A model generated the notes under the pieces. It worked only from the letters and a program-made list of their open reading frames with translations, was not told where the DNA came from and searched no databases. Shown here one piece after another: positions 55,299-64,000 of a stretch of 64,000 nucleotides of DNA. This stretch comes from Gnetum montanum. Lineage: Eukaryota > Streptophyta > Gnetopsida > Gnetales > Gnetaceae. The stretch spans positions 11,100-75,099 of the forward strand of contig MNCI01011144.1 of NCBI GenBank assembly GCA_015680685.1, read 5' to 3'. Within the stretch, counting starts at the first letter, position 1. Every line of letters begins with the position of its first letter. The position numbers and the translations under genes are program-made.

Positions 55299-55789
55299 AT
55301 GTTGATGAGTAATAGTGACCTTAAAAATTTTTACACATTCATGAAAAGAGTGATAACCTCTGTGGTGTAGGGACACCTATTTCAAGCCCCTTTTCATCCT
55401 TGCAAGTGATTAATTTATTGGTTTAAAAATCTAGAGACATGTCTTTGATGTGAGCTACACAAGAAAAAAAAGACACAAAGATGTCCCAAGTACCTAGGAG
55501 ATGTCTAATAGGAAGAGAAGATGTTTTTAGCTCTATGTTTGGGATAAATATAGAGGTTGGGTCACTTGTTGAGAAGAAAGAAAGAGAGAGAGATTGCAAC
55601 AGAACATTTGCATCTTTATGGTTATAGAGCATCATTCTCTAGAATAGTGCTGAGTGTATCAGGATTGAATGTAATTTGGGTTGTAATTATACTATAATTG
55701 TAATCTTATCAATTTAATTAAAGATAATAAGTTTTTTTTAGTTCTCTAGTCATTAAATTTTTTGGAATTTTTTTTAATTTTTTGATTTG

Positions 55790-58700
55790 ATGTGTTTGAA
55801 GGGTTAAAGAAAATTGGTGTGACCTTGATGCACTATGTCCCATTTCCCAAGAGTCAAGTGTTTAAAGCTTCTAATTATTATATTTGAAAACTCTAGATGT
55901 AATTTCCACTACAAGGGCATGATTTGAAAGGAACCCTTACCAAAACTACTATGATGGACGATGGAAATAAGATGGTGCAAATGTTAATTTCACTAAGTAT
56001 GTCTAGTAAATCTATACAACAAGTAAAAAGATAGGACTTCTCATATAAGATGTAAAAGAAGTTGGAAGACACATTCAAAGTTAAAAATGCATCAAAATTA
56101 GTGTTACTTTAGAATCAATTAAATTTGTTATATTTAAAAGAAATTGAACCTATGGCTATCCTTTAACAGAAAGTATCAATTTTACATGATGGACTATGAT
56201 ACCAAAATGCACAAGTTTCAGATGAGACTATTAAATTTTTTTGTTAAAGTTGTTACCACTGTCATATGATTTATTTAGGAAAATTATCAAAAATAGTAGA
56301 AAAAATACACTATGATTGAGTTATGCATAATAGTTCTTGAAGAAGAAGCAAAAATAAGGAAAAATAAGCACGTATGTATCAATAGCAAAAGAAAACCCTT
56401 AGGCAATGGTGGTTAAAATTGAAGCTAATTAGAAGAGGCAAAAAGTATCTAGATATTATTACATTTATAAGAAAAAGGATAGTCATGACACTAACCATTG
56501 TTATGATAACACAAATAGTCCTAAGGCTAAATTCATGATGAAAAGTTAGAAAAATATTTATTAAAAATAGGAAATATTTAAAGAAAATGCATTAGTTCCA
56601 TCTTGAAATTCCTAAATTTGATAGTAAGAAAATATTTAATTATGATTCTTGTAAGCTTGGGTAAATGCACTATTTCCTATTTCCATGATATGATGAGATA
56701 GAATCTATAAGACTGCTTAAAATTATACATTTAGATATATGTGATATATGTTGGTCACAAGGGATAAATAACAAAAATTACTTTGTCATTTTTGTTGATG
56801 TTTTCAATTAGATGACCTAGCCTTATGGATTGGTCTTAAATTCACAAATATTAGAAAAATTTACATATTTTAAAATGGGATCTAAAAATGAAAAGAATTT
56901 AAAAATAAAAGGATTAAGATCCAATGAAGGTTGTAAATACATTTCAAATGAATTCAAAAAATATTATAGTAGGTGTCATACACATAATAGAAAACTAGTT
57001 TTATCATAAGAAAGAACAAATCAATAACTAATATGATAAGGTGCATGCTATGTAATATTTGAGTATGAAAATTATTATGGATTATGACTATATATTATGT
57101 TGTTTACATTATCAACAAAATTTCAACTATATCTTTGAATGACATCCCTTCAATTAAAAATGATCCAACAATAGGGAATTATCAATATCTTATCTTTGTC
57201 CATTTGGTAAGGCTTGTTATGTTTATGTTTTATGAGCATACCATGGTAAGTTTGACCCTAGAGCCATGGTGGGATTGCTACTTGGTTATTCTTTAGATCA
57301 CAAGGCCTAATGAGTATGAAATATAAAGGATTACAAAGTACTAAATTTAGATGATGTGCTATTTGAAATTGTTTTGATAGGTCCAATGTTATTGTAAGTT
57401 ATAGTGTTGTTGAAATTTCTATGGTGATCCTTAACAAATATAATAGGCTTACAACCATTTGTGATATTTTATGAAGATGATGAAGAAGAAGTTGGTATAA
57501 CCAAAAATCCCAATTCCATAGGATCCCTAGCAAGTTAACAACCATGATGGTGTAAGAATTTTTTAAAGGACTTGAGATTACCAAATTTGAAATACATTAA
57601 TGATATGTCAAGAAAAATATTAAGAAGTGAAAGAATATTTGTAACTTAAGATCATCCTAAGAAAAGTAAATTAGAAATGATATTTGAATCATGAGAACAT
57701 GTGAGTATACAACAAGGGTGAGTGTATAACAAGCTATGTAAAATAAATATTAGTACAAGGTAATGATGGTAAAATATAATATGTACTAAAAAATGGCACA
57801 TGGGAAATAGTTAAGAGTTCACCAAAAATAAAAATATTACCATGTAAGCGGATTTTTCATATAAAGAAAAAGGATGAACAAGTGCAAAGCCTAGTTAGTT
57901 ATTAGAGGCTTTGAACAAAGAAAGGATATTGATGATTAAGAAACCCTTACATCCATCATGAAGTATAAGACTATATGATACGTCATATCCTTAACAATTT
58001 CTTTCATTTGAAAAATATATTACCTAGATGTGAAATATGTCTTTGGAGATCTTCAAGAAGATATACTTATGTATGAAATATAAGAATTTTTGGACTTAAA
58101 GTTTCATAATCATATCTATATACTAAAAAAGTCTATTTATGGGTTAAAGAGAGCTCCTCAAGAATGGTGTTACATAAAGTTTAATAACCTTTTACATGAA
58201 ATGAGGTTCAAATGATCTAATGTAGATCTCAGTCTTTATTTTATGAAAAAAAAGGGATTCATGAAGAGGTGTACTTATGTTATTATATTTTGATGATATA
58301 GTAATTATTTTGTAGAATATGCAACTAATATATCATGTTAGGAATCAATTGAAAACCAAATTTGAAATGTTAAACCTTGGATTGGTTAATTATTTTCTTG
58401 GTTTTGAAAATTTTTAGTCATTGAGTTACATACAAATCACTCAAAAAAGTATGTTTTGGATTTACTAGAAGAATATCATATTATGGATTATAAAATCTAT
58501 TCAATATTATTGGATTCTAGTAGTGCACTACATGTGGTTGATTTTGAACATAATCATAATCCTAGGGTGTATAGAAAATTGATTGAAAATTAATCTACTT
58601 AACAAATACTAGACCAAATATTTCATATTCATTTAATTTTTTATTCATATTTAATCAAAAACCAATAAACATACAAATGAAGTTTACTTGGGGTATACTA

Positions 58701-59220
58701 AGATACTTAAAGGGTATTGTTAACTATCATTTAAATTATAATTGTTCTTTAGAGCCTGATTTATAAGGCTACATAGATGTAGATAATGGTGAAGATGCTT
58801 CTTCATGGTGTCCTACTATAGGGTTCCTAATTAAATATCATGGGAATACAATCTCATGGTGTTCAACAAAATAGAAGACTATTTATTTATTTTCCACTAA
58901 ATCTAAGTAAATGGATCTAGTAATCTAGTTATAGAATTAAAGTGACTTTACCAGTTGTTTAAAGAGCTAAAGAAGGAAATTATATTGCCAATAATAGTTA
59001 ATTATGGTAATCAAAATTTCATTAAGTTAATTAAAAATATAATATTTCATGAGAGAATAGAGCATATTAACATTTCCATGCATTATATTTGACATGCTTT
59101 TGGTAAAGGATTCATCTCACTAGGATATATTAATATTAGAGATTAACTTGCTAATGATTTTACAGAATCACTAAGTCTAAAGAATTTCAAAAATTTTGTA
59201 AATGGGTTAAATCTTAAATC
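55790..59220 (+). pseudogene. Ty1/copia gag-pol relic
   Basis: A decayed plus-strand copia polyprotein lies between two LTRs. Gag: SNYYI.KLQM (near 55,875) and MWKKLEDTFKVKNAS-like sequence (56,045-56,095) with NQLNLLYLK, the UBN2-type gag pattern. A zinc-knuckle remnant lies near 56,460-56,510 (YY.KK..HDTNHCYD-like). Integrase: DICDICWSQGINNKNYFVIF (near 56,735-56,790), LEKFTYFKMGSKNEKNLKIK (near 56,850-56,910), and SNEGCKYISNEFKKYY (near 56,920-56,965), where D of the family SDNGGEY is lost. RT: KNGTWEIVKSSPKIKILPCK (near 57,790-57,850) and KKSIYGLKRAPQEWC (near 58,125-58,170). RNase H: GILRYLKGI (near 58,695) and WCPTIGFLIKYHGNTISWCS (58,806-58,865), then the DQLANDFT end near 59,150. Protease is not clear. 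Stops and frameshifts are frequent. Confidence 0.82.
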
Positions 59221-59256
59221 CTTATAAATAAAACTTATGTTTTTTTCGACAGATTC

Positions 59257-59606
59257 TGTTAAATATCTCTCTTCTTATTTTACAAACATATAATTTTATA
59301 TTAGTTACATTATATTATTATCATCTTGAGTTTATGGTTCCACTATCATGGTGTTTATATGGTTTTGTGAAGTTATATGGTGTTGTAGCATTACATTATT
59401 TTTAATATTTTGTTAGCTTTCATTAATACATTTGTTAGAATTTAATTGTAACCACTAAGTGTAGTTATGATAATTTGTTGCTTGAACATAAGATTTCACA
59501 TATATTAAATATTGATAAAAGCATGTTTGGATGAGTGTCTTTATCTTATTATCTCTTCCTATATCTGACTATTGATTTTCTCATTGTTAATCCTAGAAAC
59601 ATCATA
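59257..59606 (+). repeat. Copia 3' LTR
   Basis: It begins TGTTAAATATCTC and matches the 5' LTR at 54,960-55,286. It ends near 59,606 with 'tcctagaaacatcata', equivalent to the 5' copy's end 'tcttgtaaactttaca'. No clear target-site duplication flanks the pair. The sequence to the right is the body of the third extra-ORF copy, so the copia element inserted into or next to it. Confidence 0.72.
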
Positions 59607-61700
59607 TATAGAAGAAGCCAAGGAAAGAGAGTAGTTGCAAAATTATTTGATCCACTTCTATGAATAATTTGTTAAGGTAGATGCAGATATTAAGAGGTTA
59701 GCATAAGAAAACATAAATATATCAATAGTAGAGATCCAAACATTGTAACAAAGGTTTGAAATTAAGATTAAGGCCTACCAGTATTAGGACATCAAATAGG
59801 ATATGTTCAAATGTCATTATTGTTAAAATTGCAAGAAGTTGAAGATATGCTTTTTTCTCCTCAGCAATAAATACTCATGTGATGAACTGAATATTTCTAG
59901 AAACCTTGGGAAATCATCAATAATTTAAAGAAAAAGATGATTAGAATCTAAAGTTATAGTAAATTATTTATAAGTTATAGTAAAGTTATAGTAGTGATTT
60001 TTATAGTGTTATTTTTAGAATTTATCTCCAAAATTATTAAGTCTTAGTACTAAAAATTTATATACACATTCTTGAAGATATTCAATTTGATTTCTATAAA
60101 ATCAAGAATTACACCAAAACATTAAGTAATACAAAAGATATAATCAATTTATTATCTATCACTCCTTTTGAAAAAGTTTCATGTAGTAGAAAATCATCCA
60201 ATTTACAAAGCTTTTATCTTCCAAAGAGTAATGGATCTTCTTATGAAATTTGAAATAAATATAGTCACATATCTTAGGTTTCTTATGCAAATAGAGTAAT
60301 GAAGAAATTTTAAGAAATAATAAAGATATTATTGAAATAGTAACCACCATGCTTTCTAGAATACAAAGGCAAAAATACTATTACTTAGAGATCTTGGTTG
60401 ATGAATAAAAGGTGATCAACATAAAAATTGATGGTTGTTGATGAAATAATGATGAATTAGTGATGAATCAATAAAAATAATTAAGAAATTTTTTAATTAA
60501 ATAAATCTCATTTATTGATGATAAAATACAACATGATATGTCTATGTATTTATAGGCATTTGATGGGACCAATATAGCTATGAATGGGACATGACTTCTT
60601 CTATAAATAAATGACTAGAAGTTGAAGGGGCATGTGTGGTGGGAACTATTATTTAATTATATATATCATAAATAATTTGGTAAAATTTAAAATAAATTAA
60701 TTTCCTTATTTATTTCGATATAATGTAAAAAATCAAATGTTAATTACATAGCTTTTATCCCTATGACACAAGAAATTCTAATTTGATGTCTTCTTTTGAT
60801 TGTTATTCTTGGAATTTGTCTTCAAATATTCACTTCATTTTGATATATTTCATATGTAAATATGATTTTCAATAACTTCTAGTTTTTATTTATGATCATC
60901 AATTCTTCTTCTATGTTGGAATCCATAAGAGGGACATGAACATTGATTTATGAGTAATGAATCCAAGTGCATGCTAGAACTAACAATAGGAAACATGTGA
61001 GCCTCTAAAATAACATTAATAAGAAGGAGATAAAGGGATCTAAAGCCTACAGTCATGTTACTTTACAATAATCTATAGACATTTCTTGAAGAAAATATCC
61101 TTGATGGAATCTTAGTTGTTCGTCAAGTAGAAATTAGAATCAAGGGCTGCTAGATAAAGGAGCTAACATAATACATGGAGCTTACTAATCTTTGATATGC
61201 TAATCTCACCATGTTGATAGTTGACCATCCAAAAAAAGAATTGAATAAATAAGTAGCAATAAATTTTGCATAGTTCAATCATGAGAACCAACTTCATGAT
61301 GAGATGAAGAGGAAATTGCCAACAGCAACCTTAAAGATAGAGATCCTTTGAATTCAATACACTAGGTAACAGGATGTCATAATCGACCTAGCAAGAAGAT
61401 CAATTAAATATAAGAAGCTAAATGAGAAATTTAGAGCATTAAATGTAGATCATAAACTATTTATTATCTAGTTTATTTAAGCAAATTAGATGTTTCTAAA
61501 TTTATCATGTCTACAATAAATTTAAATAACTTCAAACCTAGCCAGCCTATCTTTTACCATTAATGATACATGGATAGATATAGAGAAGTATCAAAACATT
61601 CTCAATCATTTTCATATGGAGGAGCAAGCTATTGATCAACCACAAGAGCCAAAATAGTAGGAGGAATTATCACCTCTCAAAAAAACTTGAGAACCTATTA
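59607..61700 (+). pseudogene. Extra (envelope-position) ORF of a gypsy element, copy 3, interrupted
   Basis: Two plus-strand blocks match the copy at 20.4-22.5 kb. Block one (59,680-59,850) reads DADIKRLA, then NISIVEIQTL.QRFEIKIKA, equivalent to DIKRLATKNRNLSMKEVHAI there. Block two (about 61,170-61,700) reads YMELTNL.YANLTMLIVDHP, then LHDEMKRKLPTATLKIEIL and SIKYKKLNEKFRALNVDHK, equivalent to YMKLVNL.YENLMMLIVGRP and the following coiled coil. The region between (about 59,900-61,100) is unrelated and carries a minus-strand TATA box, so it is probably another LTR inserted. The N-terminal domain is missing, cut off at the copia element. LTR copy D follows. Several stops are present in both blocks. 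Confidence 0.6.
59900..61100 (-). repeat. Probable solo LTR inserted in extra-ORF copy 3
   Basis: This segment separates two blocks that are continuous in the related copy. It holds a minus-strand TATA box (TATAAATA, 60,547-60,554) and an AATAAA near 60,470-60,500 region, both expected of an LTR. Neither TG..CA ends nor a target duplication could be fixed, and no other copy was recognised, so the boundaries are approximate. Confidence 0.35.
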
Positions 61701-61859
61701 CTAGGAAAATTATTTGAATAGCTATTGATTTTTGTAAATTTTTAATATTTTCTAGCATTTTATAATTTTTTAAATCACTTAAATAAATTTCATAATATGA
61801 CACTTAGATTAAGCCAAGTCAATCAGTTAATTCACCTCTCCAATTTTGTAATAAACTTT

Positions 61860-62756
61860 ATCCTATTTCTGTTCAACTCAAAGATAAGTTTTTAGGATGG
61901 TATAATGAATAGTTAGTTTTTAGGATGGTATAATGAATAGTTAATTTATCATATTCATCATTACACCTACCTATAATATCATACCTATGATAATATATAC
62001 TTTCATATGATGTCATAGATGCAATGTATTAGGGGTATGTAAACTCTATAAATGCTACCCATATACCATATTATATGCATCCATGATTTAGTAATATAGC
62101 TAAAGTCTTATAATTTGTTTTCATAGAAGTTAGAATAGTTAGTGAGTGCCTATGGCATGAACTTAAGTTTATTGATGAAGTCTTATTTGAGTGAACTTAT
62201 ACCTAGACATAGTTCATAACTATCATAAGATTGAAATTAATTCATCTTCATTGGAGCATTTTCACTTTAATATTTTCCTATATATAATTTATTTTCATTA
62301 TCCTTAACATTCATGTACTTAGATTATATTTAATTCTAAAATATACGTTAAATGTGCAAAATAGGTATGACCAATTCGAGACATAAATATTTTATCATTT
62401 AGTAATCACAATAGTGGACACTTGGTAATTCAACAATAGTGACATTAGTTCAAGATATGTATGAAAATTTGGAAATGGCTACTTATTCATTATGCTAGAC
62501 TAGATTTTACTCTCTTGAAACTATGTTAACTAAATTAATTTTTAATATTTTAAAATAATTTTAATCATAACTAAAAACATCAATCCAATTACACTTAGCC
62601 ATATGACTTCAGAATCATCAAGAGTGTAACTGGGAAGATAGTAATCATCATCAAACATAATGATGTAGGATAACTACTAGTGTAATCCAAGAATTATGAT
62701 TAATTACTCACAAATGCTTTTGATTTATATGGTTGGGTGTGGTATCTATATCACAA
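61860..62756 (+). repeat. LTR of family X, copy D (3' LTR)
   Basis: It matches copies A, B and C in order: TATA box CTATAAATGCTACCC (62,046), 'tagttagtgagtgcctatgg' (62,138), 'tttgagtgaacttatacctagacat' (62,186), 'acttggtaattcaacaatagtgac' (62,420), 'ttatgctagactagattt' (62,490), and the end 'tatatggttgggtgtggtatc' near 62,745. From TATA to end it is about 710 bases, like copy B. It follows the third extra-ORF copy on the same strand, as copy C follows the second. A short perfect repeat of 'ttttaggatggtataatgaatagtta' (61,890-61,942) lies at its left edge. Confidence 0.6.
61890..61942 (+). repeat. Short tandem duplication, 27-bp period
   Basis: 'ttaggatggtataatgaata' is repeated almost immediately ('ttttaggatggtataatgaatagtta', then the same with one change at the end). 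Simple replication slippage would explain it. Confidence 0.85.
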
Positions 62757-63047
62757 CTTGTTAGTGTCTAGTAAGTATGTAAAGATCACATATGAGTTGA
62801 AAAATGTATAAAATATAATAGTAATAATAAAATATATAATTGATGAAATAGAGTAAAAAGAATTGCTAAAATTTGAGGTCCTCAAGAAGTAGAAAACTTT
62901 GTTCATTTAGATGATTATAAAAAAATCTATAACAAACCAAATCATAATCATAAGGTTGCAAGTATCCCATGGTTGGGACAGTAATATTAATAATATAGTA
63001 AATGAAGAATAATGTATATGATAAAATATTTTATAAAGAAGCATAAA

Positions 63048-63125
63048 CAAAAGTATTAGTCTAGTAGTACAGGTGTTAGCTTGGTAGCCCTAGGTTACAA
63101 GTTCAATTATACTAAGTAGCATTGA
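63048..63125 (+). mobile_element. tRNA-derived SINE head
   Basis: 'tagtctagtagtacagg' resembles a box A, and 'taggttacaagttcaatta' about 33 bases later resembles a box B with C-to-T changes. Plant SINEs of this type read '...gtgttagcttggta.ccc.gaggtcacaggttcgaatcc'. The tail and target duplication are not clear. Confidence 0.5.
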
Positions 63126-64000
63126 GTTAAAATTTCTATAAATATTGAGGTCTACCTATGTTTCAATTCTTGAGGGTTCCAATGATAGAAACTTAATTCC
63201 ATATTTAAAATCATAGATTGGAGTACTATGCAATTCTTTCTTTCATTGGTAGACATTCTTTACTTCACTCTCCTTTTGTTGGTTAAATAGGTGATAAGAG
63301 TGGTTGACCTCTTTAGTTTTCTTTTGGATTTGCCTAGTTGTTCTTTTGTTTCTATTTAGTTTAACGTAGGTGGCATATTTTTTGGATCCTTGATGGATGT
63401 AGATGTGTTATTTTTGTTGTGGACTCACTTGTGCTTGTTTCTAGTTCTTTACTATAATACCCCATTATACCACATCTAGTTAAGGCAAAGTGATGTCTAT
63501 GATCATCAAAATAACATAACAAAAGCATAAACTATCCAAGAATCCAATAATATATGAGAATCCACTATTATAAATCACATGATATGTGTATCTCATAACA
63601 TCAAACTATATAAAAACTATGCTAAATCAAAGTTCAAGTAAATGCATCAATCTATATAGCTAAATGTATCTACATAAACTAGAAGTTTGTACTCCATTCA
63701 TAGTATATAAAAGCATATACATCATATATATAAGAGTGTTGCAAGGATCATGTAAATATTAGTACTTTATAACAAAACTACAAATTTGTACATGAAATAT
63801 TTTCCATAAATATTCCTTTTGATAGCCTTCTTGGTGATCTCTTTCATCCCTATAGTCATCACATATAAATAAATAATATCAATAGAGAATTTCCTTGTGA
63901 GATGATTAACAAGTTCTATACTAGAGGAGAGGTTGGGATGAAAAGAAACCTACATCAATAGTTAGTTTTTCATACACTATAAGAAACACCTAAATATATA
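63126..64000. other. AT-rich end of window, nothing identified
   Basis: No coding match or element end was recognised. 'ggatccttgatggatgtagatgtg' and other unique-looking stretches occur, but they give no interpretable frame. Confidence 0.4.

Noticed and set aside
55500-55635. Purine-rich run 'gaagaaagaaagagagagaga' as a polypurine tract
   Set aside because: It lies in the copia leader, far from any LTR start, and is a simple GA microsatellite.
1-64000. CRISPR array, rRNA or bacterial operon features
   Set aside because: No regularly spaced repeats with unique spacers, no rRNA-like conserved segments and no Shine-Dalgarno-preceded gene series. The content is clearly eukaryotic transposon DNA.

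Overview
The window looks like nuclear DNA from a large, repeat-rich plant genome, most likely a gymnosperm such as a conifer. It is very AT-rich and I found no intact protein gene in 64 kb. Nearly every recognisable coding stretch is a decayed retrotransposon typical of plants: Ty1/copia, Ty3/gypsy of Athila-like and Tat-like type, and L1 and RTE LINEs. The gymnosperm assignment is an inference from general character; no lineage marker gene is present.

Layout. At 0.5-1.7 kb (+) lies an intronless, stop-riddled copy of a CCR4-type deadenylase gene. At 2.0-3.7 kb an 848-bp unit is duplicated in tandem. From 8.9 to 12.3 kb there are two minus-strand copia relics with recognisable LTR starts and polypurine tracts. 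From 13.4 to 23.5 kb, related gypsy-type pieces sit in opposite orientations. These include two diverged copies of one extra open reading frame (14.1-16.9 kb minus, 20.4-22.5 kb plus), several copies of one LTR family, and an integrase tail. A third copy of the same reading frame lies at 59.6-61.7 kb (+). At 26-31 kb there is a long minus-strand L1 LINE, followed by a plus-strand RTE LINE tail. At 34-41 kb is a minus-strand Tat-like gypsy element (protease, gag, primer-binding site and an LTR full of palindromes). At 41-46 kb is the minus-strand gag, downstream spacer and 5' LTR of an Athila-like element. At 46.5-50 kb is a plus-strand gypsy pol. At 55-59.6 kb is a copia element with both LTRs and a primer-binding site.

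Most notable: piecing the scattered copies together gives one element plan: LTR, gag, (pol), integrase tail, purine-rich tract, about 1.8 kb spacer with its own TATA box, extra ORF, LTR. The extra ORF sits in the envelope-like position known from Athila elements. It encodes a domain resembling the 'putative plant transposon protein' family, then long coiled coils, then a conserved PPPLGT end. Three diverged copies share the frame, so it was once a real protein. Three short stretches (6.8-7.6, 25.3-26.0 and 52.2-53.2 kb) keep more CG dinucleotides than the rest; they may be gene or promoter remnants, but I could not identify them. Many in-frame stops are TAG or TGA where a related copy or the family has Q, R or W, which fits methylation-driven C-to-T decay.
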